A stretch of DNA of 64,000 bases from Lichenostomus cassidix (Eukaryota > Chordata > Aves > Passeriformes > Meliphagidae): assembly GCA_008360975.2 (NCBI GenBank), contig CM039182.1, forward strand, positions 101,401,443 to 101,465,442. The letters are read 5' to 3'. The notes under the pieces were generated by a model, which was given only the letters and a program-made list of their open reading frames with translations, was not told the origin of the DNA and ran no database searches. Position 1 is the first letter of the stretch. Every line of letters begins with the position of its first letter. Below, piece after piece: positions 49,330 to 61,828 of this stretch. The position numbers were made by a program, and so were the translations under genes.

Positions 49330-52300
49330 GTAAGAAATTATATTTCAGAGCATAGCTCTTTCTCACTCACCAGTTAATGGGGCTAAGAAAAGATTTGAGT
49401 AGATTCTTCTGACTGCAGTGCAAGCTCAGAGAAAACAAAAAGAACTGCCTGGAGATGTTGTGAAGGCATAGTTATTTGATTACAACTTAACCTCTTGCAA
49501 TCAGAAAGCAACAAAAGGACACATGACATTTAGGTCCTTACAGAAAATGCTGGCGTTTGACAGGTCATATTTCAACTGAGTTCTGAAGTCTGAAATGCTG
49601 TTAGGCAAGCTACACACTGGAAGGAACATAAAGAGAGAAAGCACCAAAAAATGCAAGTGACCAATAGCAAAGGACAACATATCTGAAAGAATTTTCAGTT
49701 CCCTCCTCTGAATGCTGGAGAGCAAAAGGCAGCAGTGATTGTTTGGTATGTCATTGACCAAGATATTTCCAGGACTTGGGATTCTTCTCCGTGTGTGTCT
49801 GAAAGCACTGGAGAATTTAACTTTCTATTAAATACCCAAGTCCTGTTTATGAGTCTTGCTGGTTGCTGTTGCAAAGTTGATGGTTGACTGCTGTGTATTC
49901 ATGGCATGTGGGGGGCAATGCACCACCTCCTGTTACCTGATAGTCTCTGGGCAAGCTGCTGCTTAGCAAAACTCTTCTAAGTCCTGCTAGGGGATGATAG
50001 CAAACACATTCCCTCACATCCCTTTGGCTCCTTGTCTCAGTGAATGCAATTGAAGGAAGGCAACTCAGTGAATAAATATGCAGTGCATCTTGCTTATCCA
50101 ACCCTTCATTTGATAGTCCCACGTGTTGGTTGGTCTGAACCTTGAATACTCTATAGAATTATTATTTTCTGAATAGATCAATTTGTTTTAAAATTATTTT
50201 AATTAGGGCAAAGAAATCTTTCTTGTCAATAGCTGAGTTCAGTAACAGAAATATTTGCTCCCTCCCACTCCCAAAATCAAGCTTCAGGCATAAAAAACAT
50301 GGAAAGATCAAAAAGTTAAAAGCAAATGAAAACCTGTGTCTGATAATAGACAATTTTCAGTGTAGCTGTCACTGCTGGTGATACGTGAATCCTTTTGTAA
50401 ACATTCCCACACCTCTCCAGAATGTACATAAATGAATACCACATATAGCAAATAATCACATACATTGTAACCATGACAGTTTTATTAGTGCTAATAATAC
50501 TATTTTATACACTCACAAAACACATGGCAAGTTAATACTTTTAAATGGGCTAAATCTCTCTTGTTTGACAGTGCTGTGCTTGCCCTGAATTTCCAGAAGA
50601 ATTTATTGCAGTTCAGATCTCCCACCTTCAGGGCAGCCACTTAGAAGTGCTCTGGAGGGTATTTAGCAACAGATCAGCATTTCTAGGGGCAGTTCCTCCA
50701 AGATAACTCACTTCTCAGAAGTCAAAGCCTAACACATCCACAGCACTGCCAGCAGCATAAGCACAGCTGTGGCGCTATTCAGCTGAAACGGGGAGAAAGG
50801 ATGCATTTAAGGAGACACAATGCATTTTCTGGTTGACTTGGCATAACCTGATGCGATTTTCCTTTCAATTTGCTGCAGTCCCACGTGTAAGTCAAATGGA
50901 GCACTAACACATGTACTTACAGCATCTGTAATAGTAAACTTGCTTGGACACTGCTGCTTTGTTGGAGTGGGGAGGGAGGTTCTTCAGTCGTTTGGGGCAG
51001 TTTTTTTTCAATGTGCAGCCTTTGCTGTGACTTCAGGATAGTGACATCATTTATTTAATTTTTAATTGGGAGTATTTTGGCCTGATGATGTACTTATGGT
51101 TTGGCTGAAACTTGTTTATTAGAACAGCAGGAATGTTTTCCCATTCTTCGTAAACTGAGGGAAAATAGGAAAGAAGGTAGTATTTTGGAGGTTATAAAAA
51201 CTTGTTGTTGCATGCCATTTTTTACTGCTAGCATTCCTGATGCCCCTGAACCCTCTGTCTGCACTACCCACACTCAGTTTGAAGGTACACTGGAAAGTCT
51301 CATCTTTCAGCCTAAAATAGCATCAGTGTTTTCCATTGCAAAAGCGATCAGGAAGATAAAACCATTACAAAAATCAGTTCACTGGGGTTAAGCGAATGTC
51401 GCTCAGCTTTCAAACGCCACATTGTGAAGTTCCCATAAATGGAGAAAAGGAGGGGGAAGTTTGTTCTCTCAGTGTTGCAAAAGCCACGTTGCTCTACTAG
51501 GAATGAGCAGGAATCCATGTCCACTGGGGAAAGGCAGCTGCTGAGGAGCTTCAAGATGGTTATAGTGAGCAACCAGCACTCCAGAGCAGTTAGTAGAAAT
51601 ACTTGCCAAGAAATCTTACTGACTTAATCAATTTAGCAACAGTCTTGAACCTGGTTCTGGACACAAGCAAACAAAAAACCCCTTAACTCATTTATGTGCA
51701 CAGAGTGAAAAAAAACAAAGGGCAAAAAAGTCCTGCATACTGACCTGGTACACTCAGTATGATTAGTGCAGAAGTCATGCAGCCTACACTGAGCTATTCT
51801 GTTCTTCTTTTGGATATCTGCAGAAATGACTGAGAGCAGAATCCTCCTCCTCCTCAGCCACCCAGAGTGTTCAGCAAATGAGTATTGTTGCTAATGGTAT
51901 TTGATTTCTAATACCTTTTAACTCACACAGTAAGAATGGGAACAACCTCTAGAGACGGCAGTAAGAGTTTCTGAAATGTGAGTGATAAAGATGCTGAAGT
52001 CTGCAGATATAAATGGCTTTGAATGAGGAAGACTGAAAACAAGAACAATATCAGCTGAGCTTACTTTTGGAGTTCTTCAATTATACTTTGTGAGGGAGAA
52101 GAAAGCAGAAAGCTTATTTTATGCAAAATCAGAAGAAAGCTTTAGGTTTTTGATTTTAAAAAAGTAAATCTTACTGTTATTATTGTATAGTTAAAAGCTG
52201 GAAACGATAGCTTCTAAGAAACTTTTTTCCTTCTTAACCAGCAAAAAACTGAAAAAATCAACTAAATTTAAAACCCCTCTGTATCCAAACCTAAAATGTT

Positions 52301-53164
52301 TGATTAGACTATTAATAATAAATAAAAAGTAGTTTTGCACTAAAGAGTAAAAGAATTTTTGCAATTCAGCATATTTAAAGAAAATTACAAGAAATAGAAA
52401 ATACAGGGGCAGAGAATGAGAGAAGTGTAAGCACATATGGACATGCATGTATGGATGCATGTGTATGTGTGTGCTTGCAGAATGAATCAGGAATACATTA
52501 AAAATGCAATATACAACTCACCCTACTGCTGCAATCTCAATAGATAAGGCAGTTGGGCAGGAGTGGCCAGATTTTAGCTGTCTCTACTGGATTCCTTTTC
52601 CTCCACAAATACCTCATATTCCATTTCAGTCAGGAAGGAGCTTTCATGCTTATTTTCTTGGAAAGCACCAAAATGTACATAGGCATAGGCTGGTTTAAGT
52701 CATATCCATAATTTAGTAGCATTTGCCCTGCTAGTGTTACTATTATGTTTCTGATAAACAGATATCCTGGTCAAATGTGATGCAGAAGTAAGTTTGCTCA
52801 TAAATCATGCAGATTTTATAAATCATAAAGATGGTGGAAACACTTCCATGGATTTCCTGCTAGAAGTGCAGTGATAAAACAACAACCACCACTACCAAAT
52901 CAAAGAAAAAAGAGCCCAAAGAAATTAATATTTTGCTGCATTTTGTTGGCACGTAAGGAAGTGTAACTGCAATGAACTGGTGGTACTGGGGTTGACAACA
53001 TTTAACATGCTCTGAATGATATTCATCACCACCCTGACTGATCAACACCACCATGAAGCTCATACCTAGAGCTAAATTAGGGTGAGGCATCAATGCAGTG
53101 AAGGTCACAGCTGACACTCTCATGCAAGTCTCCACAGACAGGAGAAAGGGTGTGCCCAGAGAAT
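49330..53164. other. Unique noncoding stretch, no gene recognised
   Basis: AT-rich, with no recognised exon, RNA gene or repeat. Simple-sequence traces near 52445-52475 (tgtatgtgtgtg). Confidence 0.55.
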
Positions 53165-53883
53165 TCTAAAATTCAGCAGCAAATGCAAAGTCCTTCCCCA
53201 AGATGGTAGCACAGGCTTGGAACTGGCAAAAAGGCAGCTCTGCAGAAAATGACTTGGGGCCTTTCGTGATGGCAAATTGCACAGGAGTCAGCTTTTCACC
53301 CTTGCAGCAGTGCAGGTGAACCTCTGGTTGGGCTGCGTTAGCCCAGGCATAGCCAGTGAGCTGGGAAAAATAATTATTCCCATGGTACTGAGGGAGCTTC
53401 ATGGGAAATACTGCACTCATTTCAGGGACACCCAGCTCAAGAGAGACATGGACCAGCTGGGCCAAGTTAAGTGGAGGACCATCAAGTTGCTTGGCAGCTG
53501 GGGGACATGCCACGTGTGGAAAGGGAGCTGAGGATGCAGAAGAGGAGGTCAAGTGGAGAGCTAACTACCTTCCACTGCTTAAGGAGGAGATATAGAGAAG
53601 GGAAACCAAACCCCTCTCAGAGGCACAAAGAGAAATAGAACAATGAGTTGCACCCAGGGAAATTTGGACTGGATATTAAAAACGTTTTTCTGTGCACAAA
53701 AAGTGTTTAAGTCTTGAAGCCAAGAAAGTTTGTGGAAACTCCACCACTGGAGATTTTAATGTTTGACAGGAAAAGGCCCTGAGCAACCCTAATCGGACTT
53801 TGAAATCACTTCTGTAACAAGAAGTTGGACTGGTTGACCTCCAAAAATCCCTTCTTATAGGACTTCTCTATGATACTATGCTT
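53165..53883 (+). mobile_element. CR1 LINE fragment, 3' part of ORF2 to 3' end
   Basis: Translated on the plus strand from about 53283, the frame reads SQLFTLAAVQVNLWLGC and then GKIIIPMVLRELHGKYC and DTQLKRDMDQLGQVKWRT. These line up with the C-terminal part of the CR1 reverse-transcriptase ORF (canonical pattern: AN-ILGCI, S-A-R-EVI-PLY-ALVRPHLEYC, then an acidic/basic segment and Q-RAT). Upstream, 53170-53280 matches the preceding CR1 coding sequence at the DNA level (aaatgcaaagtcctt; cagctctgcagaaaatgact) with a frame break. Downstream the copy continues through the 'gttggactggttgacctcca' and 'ctctatgatactatg' 3' end. It is an old, 5'-truncated, inactive copy of about 720 bp. Confidence 0.88.
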
Positions 53884-54021
53884 TTTTGAAATGATTTATT
53901 CACATGGGGAATTTAACTGACCAGGAAGAAAGAAAAGCAAAAGTTTACAAAATCCTATAAAACTAGGCAGAACTAATTAGAAGTAGAAAACTTTTTCTAT
54001 ATCCCTTCCCTAAACTCCTGA
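53884..54021. other. Short unique spacer
   Basis: AT-rich sequence directly after the CR1 3' end; nothing recognisable. Confidence 0.5.
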
Positions 54022-54061
54022 TTCATATCCATATAGCTAGTTTCATATCCTTATAGCTAGT
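54022..54061. repeat. Tandem duplication of a 20-bp unit
   Basis: ttcatatccatatagctagt is followed directly by ttcatatccttatagctagt, one mismatch between the two copies. Probably a replication-slippage duplication. Confidence 0.9.
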
Positions 54062-56895
54062 TTAGCTAATGCAAGCATTCTAAAGATTGGTAGATAATGA
54101 TCCAGATTCAGAAAGAAAGTTTAATATAACAGTACACTGTGGGTCAGTCTAGGAACTGGGAGGCAGGAGACATTTATGTTTTCTGCCCTGTCAGTTGCTG
54201 GAGGTTGATTAAACGCTGTGTCTGAGTGCAGGTTTGCATCCTGACAGCTTGGCTTGGGGTATGAAAAATTTGAGCCCTAATTGCACCTCTGAAATACAGT
54301 GACCCTTTAGGCTCTCAGTGGAGTAAGTGTGTGGATCTGGGATATGAGAAGAGAGCTGCCTATGCCAAGAGACAGAGCAGAGTTTTCCAAGCAGAGCTGT
54401 GCCTCAGGTCTCCTGTTCTTGAGAGAGGAGAAGTGGATAAAGAGCACTCATATTCCTCTCCTCATAGGATTTGCAGCCTAGGACCAGCTGAACGCAGGTG
54501 TGGACAGACTTCCTTTCAGAAAGAGCTAGGAAAGGCAGAGGACATGTATTGCCTTTTTCAACATTAATAGCAGTTAGCAAGCTCTTTGTGGAAGCTTGCT
54601 TAAAATATTTGCTTAAAAGCTATTCACCCTATCCCACCCCTAAGCCTGAAGTGTCTCATGTCCTAGACATTTGTTAATTGTCAGTCTGCAGCTTTGTGAG
54701 GACAGGAGAAAGTGAAAGGGAGGCATTCCCAGCTATGCTGTGAGAGTTCTTGAACTGATGAGAATACGATTATTTATTTTTATTTTAAAGGGAGAAGGAT
54801 TGGTCACATCTCAGAGGATTCTGTTTTGCAATTTTACATACACACTTCTGATAAAGGCTGGCTCTGTGGCCCTACCTTAGAGGTTTTGACTGGGTAGTTA
54901 CATACTCAAAGACATATGCAAGTCAGAGGGCCTTAGAGATGTGTTTCACTTGTAAGAAGGGTGTTCACAGAAACTAGCACCCCCAAGCTCACATATACAG
55001 GGAGCATTATGCAGATCCAGCAACCTCATCCTTGCATGATCCCATGTGAGCCATGGGGGGCAAGAAGAGGAGGTCATTAATTTCACAAGTACAGCCAAAT
55101 TTTTCTCCGTTGTTGCTTCTTCAGTGCAGGGCACAAGGGAACCTGCAGCACTGATTGAACATGTAAATAGTGACTCTGCTACTAAAGAGGGATGGGAGTA
55201 ACAGTTCCTGGACAGTTCCCTAGTAAATACATGCTGGAGTGGTTTTGCTGGTAAACCTTTGCCTGTGGTAATAGCATTAATGAGTAGTTTAGTGTTCTGT
55301 GGCTGTCTTCTATTTTGGCAGTGGCAGCACAAACCAGAGCTAGCTCCTCCTCGTGAAATGTTGGTTTATCTGTGGAAGGCTCTACATACCTATCTCCAGT
55401 GTGTTTTAGGTTTTTATGTTGACTTAATTATAGTCTCTTTCTACTTTATCTACTAGACAGCATATTTACTTACGTAGCAAACTAAACAGAGAAATGTTGT
55501 CCCTGTGACCAGACACTTGATCTATTAGGGCCCTATGACCTCAATAATAAATTACTTCAGGTTTGTGATAACAAATATCTGCTTGGTCTGGCTACACAAA
55601 TAATACTAATTTGCCCCTTTGCAAGGGCCTGGTTCAACACTGCCAAATATATCGCATGGTTGTTACAAATTCAGAAGTATTTATTAATTCAAGAAAAGTC
55701 AGAATCCAAAGTGTTAACAATGAACTTACCTGAAATGAGTGTCTTTTATTTCAAGAAAGATGGTCCAAGATGATTGCTTGAGAGACAGGAGTGAAATCCA
55801 TGCAGTCTTAAATTTCCATTTTCATGAAAGTAGGTCCTTACTTCCAGACTTCTATCAAATCTGCTTATGTTCTTCAAAACATGGTGTACCACATCTTTTC
55901 TTTCACAGAGGTGAAGCCCTGAGCCTATCAAATGAGGCAGAATGTGAGTTAAGATAAGCAAGGATATATTTTTAAAACCCACTTCGCCAATGGGCTTCAA
56001 TCTGTAACTTGCCCCAGTTACTCTGACAACTTCAATCAACCTGGAAGTTCGTTATTTCTTTTCAATTTTTAAAGGCTGCATTCATATTATAAAGCAGAAG
56101 ATAATCCTTGTGAGTTAAGATAAATCCATAGGCAGTGCTCACTTTAGTTCTAATTAGAATCTGCAGGTTTATTATGGAAAATGCAAGTTGCATGATTTAA
56201 TCTTTCATATTGACAACACTGACCATATTATTTCTGTATTATAAGTTTGCCTTTCACATATATAGCAATATAAAAAGGATTATTAACTTAAATCCTGTAT
56301 TACAAACACTGATCCATACAGTGAAGCAATTACATTACAGCAGTTTAATATATAGAAGCATAGAGCTCTTTCTACCCGGTCAATAGCAATTTAGCCATTA
56401 ACTTAAATGAAAGCAAGATTAGGTCTAAAAGAGGTAAAATGCATTTTTTATAGCTACAGTTAATGACAATGTCAACGTAAAAATAATGAGTCAAATAATT
56501 CATTGTGTACAACTGCCACTGCTATCTAAAAAAACCGACTCAGACTAAATCCCCTTATTGTTAATGGCATTTATATCATCAATCAGAACATTTACAACAT
56601 CTGGAGAAGGTAATAATTGCTTCAGCTTGGTTCAGAACTTCATCTTGCATTTCAGTCCAAATAGCAATTATCAGGGGCTCACGTTCATCAGATCTCAGAG
56701 ATATCAAAACCCTGCAAGCTGCTGAGACTTGTGCCTATCAGCTCCCCAAGTGTGAGGAGCTTGATGCAGTGGATGGTCTCTGAAAGCAGAAGTTGCCATT
56801 AGCCAGAGCTGACTGTCTACAAAGCCTGGAGTACTCACTAGGTGTCCTTAAAAGAGGTTGTTCTTCTCCCTTTACACTCATGTACATATATCTGG
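54062..56895. other. Unique noncoding stretch, no gene recognised
   Basis: No repeat family or gene recognised. On the minus strand a perfect donor consensus (CAG|GTAAGT) lies at 55730/55729, below a 98-codon frame (55746-56039) that ends just before it. Without a matching acceptor this is not called as an exon. Confidence 0.55.
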
Positions 56896-57561
56896 ATGGT
56901 ATGTGGGAGTCCTGGTGGAGAGCAAGTTGAACATGAGCCAGCAGTGCCCTGGCAGCCAGGAGGGACAACCATATCCTGGGGAGCATCAGGCACAGCATTG
57001 CCAGCTGGGCAAGGGAGGAGATTGTCCTGCTCTGCTCTGGGCTGGGGCAGCCTCACCCCGAGTGCTGGGGGCAGTTTTGGGGGACACAATATAAAAAATA
57101 TATAAAGCTATTAGAAAGCACCCAAAGGAGGGAAATGAGGCTGACGAAGGCCTTGAGGGGAAGGAGGAGCAGCTGAGGTCATTTGGTCTGTTCAGCCTGG
57201 AAAAGAGGAGACTGAGGGGAGACCTCACTGCAGTCTGTGACTTCTTTGTGAGGGTAAGAGGAGGAGCAGGTTTGTTCTCTGCAGTGACCAGTGACAGGAC
57301 CAGAAAGAATGGCCTGAAGTTTTGTCAGGGGAGGTTTAGGTTGGATATTAGGAAAAGGTTCTTCACCCAGAGCATGGTTGGGCACTGGAACAGGCTCTCC
57401 AGGGAATTGGTCCCAGCACCAAGCCTGACACTCTTTAAGAAGCATTTCGACATTGTTCTTAAGCACATGGTGTGATTCTTGGGCCTGTCCTGTGCAGAGC
57501 AGGGAGTTGGGCTTCAATGATCCCAGTGGGAGTCTTCCAAGTCAGGATGATCCTATGACAT
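56896..57561 (+). mobile_element. CR1 LINE fragment, end of ORF2 and 3' UTR
   Basis: The plus strand shows GVLVESKLNMSQQC in one frame (canonical CR1: GVLVDSKLNMSQQC), then frameshifts. DNA landmarks follow in order: 'ctgttcagcctggaaaagag', 'ctgaggggagacctcactgc', 'agtgacaggaccagaaagaa', 'taggttggatattaggaaaa', 'ggcactggaacaggctctcc', ending 'gtcaggatgatcctatgaca'. A segment of normal CR1 between about 57060 and 57130 appears shortened. The copy is 5'-truncated, about 665 bp, with no intact frame. It appears to be the same subtype as the minus-strand copy at 24.6-24.9 kb. Confidence 0.95.
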
Positions 57562-60500
57562 ACTTCAGGCTGAAATCTCTCACCTTGAAAATTGAAACTG
57601 AGGTTCAGTTCTCTCCTCTGCTGTGACCCTGATAAAGGAATGACTGGCCTAGGTCATAAACTGGCTAATAAACTAGTCAGGGGTGGCAGGTCCCTATCCA
57701 CTTGCTGTTGAAGCAATTCCATCACACCCAACAAAAAAATGAAGAGGTGAAAAGTGAGCACAGAAGGTCCTAACTGTACATGCAGAAGACCTACATGGTC
57801 ACCGATAAGTCAGGTGAAGGAAGTTTTTTCTAATGACTCTCACAGATGCGAGAAACTCTTGTTCAAGAAGAAATGTTTAAACCCACAAGTGCTAAAGCTT
57901 TCCAGCTTTGCTTCTTAGCTATTCCAGGCAATCAACTTAAATTGGGCATGTAGCAGGATTCTCTGTGATATGAAAAATTAGAATTTTTTCTGGCTATGGC
58001 AGAGAAATGAAATTGTGTTTCTCGTAACCAGTATGCTGACTTCTGCATGGTGTTAGGCTTTCTAATCACATCAGGGTTTTTGACTATTTGAACATGGATT
58101 TCTGGCTCCACCTCTGTGTGAGGTAAACCTGTGCATCTTTTTAAATTATTTGTAAAATCTGTTCACTTCCTAGAATGGCAGCTGTAAGTCCAAAACAAAG
58201 GCTGGGAACTACTAGAAAACATACGCAAGTCTTGGCAGAATTGGGAGTGAAATGCTGGCTTCCAGCGCTGAGCAGAATCCCAGAGGCTATTAGGCATTTT
58301 GTATTTTTGCAGAACATTTCTTGTCTTTGCAGTGCAGGAGATGAGGCAGGCAATATGAAGAAAATATGGCAAAATCCAGTATACCTAAGAGGAATGAAAA
58401 TATCAATGTTTTCTGCCCAAAGGAAAAGTCTGAGATTAAATAAGAACCAAACCTACTTCTTCATGTACTTGAAACCAAATATTAGCAAGAGTTTTTTTGA
58501 TGCTTGAAAATACCTCTTTTATTCCTTTCTTACTGACTTCGTGGAAGAAGTGAGTGGGTGGTGATGTATTCAAAGCATGTCTTGTCATGTCTAATTAACT
58601 ATACAAAGAAATCAAATAGCCCTCTTCTTCAAATATATATAGGACATAAATAAGAAATTATCATTTTATTGATAGAGCTGATTATTGGCTAGGAGAAAAA
58701 AGTGTTCTTGAAGCTAATCAAGACCCAGATTTTCCAAAATGTTACAGAGGACCATTATCACTCAGCTGTCCAAAGCAATCCTCAGTTAATTGATTTAAGA
58801 GAAACAACATCAATATAATAAAATATTGTCAAAGAATATGCCTCATAGTTTGAAAAACTGTTCCTGGGATTTTATTTTATAACTGTCCATGATTTGTCTT
58901 GTGCTTTTTTAATCTTACAAATGGAGACCATTCTCTTATGATAAAGTTCTAGCCAATTGACATTATCTCTTAATTATTTTTGTAACATATTCATTGCAGA
59001 ATTTGTTCGAGTAAGAAGTTATTGTTTAATTTCCATGATGGATGTGCTCATTTCATGAGTATTAGATTAGTGGAGAGTATACAATTTGTATTAACATGCA
59101 TATGTCATTAAAGAATACATTGTTTTCCAGCTGTCTTGAAAACAAAAGAAAGCCTATGAGATACTGATTTGCTTTTTCAACATCTACTCATGCGGATAGC
59201 TCCAGTTAATATTCATGTGAGTAAGGATTACATAATTCAATCTAAAGATTTTGCATTTATTTTCCTTTGTTTTGCCTGATTTTTCTTCCATGTTCATTCT
59301 CCTAGAAAACACACACACAGTTTTTTCTTGAGATTGCTTTCATAGTAAGATTAATTTTTATGCTAAATGCAGCCAGAAAAAAACCAAAAGGACAATGCTT
59401 CTTGGCTTAAGAGAATGAATATTTCTGTGCTGTGTGGGAAATGCCTGGATATCGAGGGAAACCAAAGGGAGGAATTAACTATTGGTCTTCACCCTGTAAA
59501 TCCCTCAATGTCAATTAACTCCTATAACAAACAAAATGACCAAACATTTACAGAGTGTCAAAAGGGCAGCACGGGCTTTTAGAATTTCATGCCAAATTAG
59601 TAGTTCCTATAGTTTGCATCGTCCTAGCAGGCAGGAAGCTCCTGTACCTGCAGTCCTGGGTGTTCCCAATTCAGCCAGTCCACTGCTCCCACATCTATCC
59701 CCAAGGATTACATTTTATCATGCCTGGAGGCTCATTGAGATTTAGAGTTCTGGAAGATGTGTGGGCTTCAGACAGACACAAAATCTGGCTTGAATTGCTG
59801 GGGCTCACTTATGCTTCTAGCTCAAAGCTACCAGGCAAAGGTGATGAGGAATGCAGTACTTTCAGTAATCCTCATGCCCACCAGATCTAGGCTGGGCTAT
59901 GCTGAATTTTGCTGCATCACTCTGCAAGAAACTCAGGGCACAGAGGGAGCCCTCAATAGGAAGATGGACAGCGTGGTTTGTCTCAAAATGACAGCAGTGC
60001 ATGATTATGGTTTACCTCAACAACAGAAGGTGGGAAGAACTGCTTTCCACAACATAGATATAACTTTGGTTATCAAAATTCGATTTAGTACCTAATTTCA
60101 AAACTATGATGTGACCTTAGTACTCAGCAGCCATTTCATCCTGGTGTCACTTTACCATCTTTTTTTTTGACATAAAGTACTGGGAAGTTGAGGTGCAAAG
60201 AAGAAGCACCTGAGGGGACGCTGACATCCAGGATCTCAAGTCAGACTTGCTTTGACATTGTATCTTCCATGAAGGTCACTCTTATTTCCTTACTGTTCCT
60301 GCACTCCCACAGGAAGAGATAAAAATATGGTATGGGAAATCTCAGCGTGGTGGAAAGGTTCCCTACTAGTCAGACTGACAAATATAAGCTATGTGTCTGT
60401 ACCCACACCTCCCACGTTCCACCCATGTTCCAGAGCATAACAGTGCTCTGTGTCCAGCTCAAGCAAAGAAGCTGTGTGGGTCACTACCCTCAGACAAGAG

Positions 60501-60819
60501 TTCTACCTGCTGGATTCAGGGCCACAGCAGATCTTGCCTGCAGCTTTGGTTCACCACGCAGGATCTGAGCTGTGGGAATGATTCAGATGCCCCTCTGTGC
60601 CCAGGCTATCTTATTAACTGTGCTAGGCAGCTTGTGGGATTCTCACCACTCTGATCTGAAACACCAAACAGCTTTTTTTTAAATGGTAGCAAATAGTGGG
60701 TTTCTGTTTCCATGCAGGTGACCAGGCACTTCAGGATCACACATTTTGGTACCAAACCTACAGTTTTTAACAGGGAAGCATTTGCCAGGACAGACATAAA
60801 ACAGTTGCAATTCCTCTTC
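57562..60819. other. Unique noncoding stretch, no gene recognised
   Basis: AT-rich; open frames up to about 112 codons (59555-60095) overlap one another in different frames and show no recognisable content. Confidence 0.55.
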
Positions 60820-60838
60820 TTTTTTTTTTTTTTTTTTT
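60820..60838. repeat. Poly-T tract (T19)
   Basis: Nineteen consecutive T on the plus strand. It could be the antisense of a retroposed A tail, but no source sequence is recognisable upstream on the minus strand. Confidence 0.95.
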
Positions 60839-61589
60839 AAATTATTTTATCTTCAATAAGATTCCAATTGCCTTGGTGCTGGTTGATTTTAGTGGACACT
60901 TTCAGCAGCTTTCAGGATAGGACTGCATTAAAAAGCCAGCTCATGCATATGCAGTTAGTGGTAAATAAACAAGTATCTCTAATTAAAACACATCTAGGAA
61001 AGTCTAAACTAATTTAACATCTAAATGACAGGTTATAAAGAGGTAAGAAAACCCCAGAAATATCAGCCTTTTAAAAAATTGCTTGGCATAAAAATTGTAA
61101 AAGGAATGGAGATAAATATCAAGGCATCTTGCATGAAAAACCAAATGAAAAAAAAATCACTGAGAAAAAGTTATGGAAAGAGATAAAAGTCCATGTGTGC
61201 TGTAAGTGAAAAGACATAGCAAAAACGTGCTCAGCTTCCCCAAGATGCTATTAACGTCTGAGAAAAAACACTACCGAAATGTAACAAACTAATTAAATTG
61301 GGCATACACAGGAACCGATGGGAATAAATTATTATGCAAATGCAAGCTTTTCCCTACATAAAGCAAACGCTAGGATTTGGTGTGGTGGCAAGCAAGGAGT
61401 GGGGTGAAAGCAGGGGGTGATGCTCACACCAAGGGACCCTGGTGCTGCAGCATCACACTCGGGTGTGGATGGACCCAATCACAGAAATTGGGGTAAAATC
61501 CCTCAGAAAGAGAGAGGGTCAGAAGGAAAATTGTACCTGTGGCTTCCTACAAAGGGAAAAAGCAACTGATGCAGGACTGCTAAAGCAAC
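60839..61589. other. Unique noncoding stretch
   Basis: No gene or repeat recognised; the last 200 bases are somewhat richer in GC. Confidence 0.55.
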
Positions 61590-61607
61590 AGTGCCATCTG
61601 CTGCGTA
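61590..61607 (-). promoter_or_regulatory. CTCF-like motif
   Basis: On the minus strand the site reads tacgcagcagatggcact. Its core CAGCAGATGGCACT fits the vertebrate CTCF consensus CASYAGRKGGCRSY at every position; the three mismatches to the 18-bp consensus are in the 5' flank. Motifs of this quality occur by chance in vertebrate DNA, so occupancy is not implied. Confidence 0.3.
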
Positions 61608-61803
61608 CTCCCCAGTGAAAGCCAGATGATTTTAGCTGTCTCCTGCTCTGCTGCAGCAAATCTGAGAGCCCCATGAAGCACTGAGCTGAGGAGGGCAAGG
61701 TGAAATCCAGCATTCATCCTGGCCCAGTCTATGTACCCAGCTGCTCATACAGGCCTCCCAAAAAAACCATTTCTGGGCTACTGTTGCTAGAGACATTGCC
61801 CAT
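61608..61803. other. Short noncoding spacer
   Basis: Nothing recognisable between the CTCF-like motif and the microsatellite. Confidence 0.5.
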
Positions 61804-61828
61804 TAAATAAATAAATAAATAAATAAAA
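61804..61828. repeat. (TAAA)n microsatellite
   Basis: Six perfect TAAA units. Confidence 0.95.

Noticed and set aside
49847..50122. GC-richer block with an aataaatatg signal suspected to be another LTR
   Set aside because: No TG...CA ends with a direct repeat and no known LTR landmarks were found.
53166..53552. A 128-codon minus-strand open frame
   Set aside because: It is antisense to the CR1 copy on the plus strand, so it is not an independent gene.
56842..57105. Plus-strand frames of 78-87 codons in GC-richer DNA
   Set aside because: The region is a decayed CR1 ORF2 end; these frames mix correct and shifted segments of the LINE.
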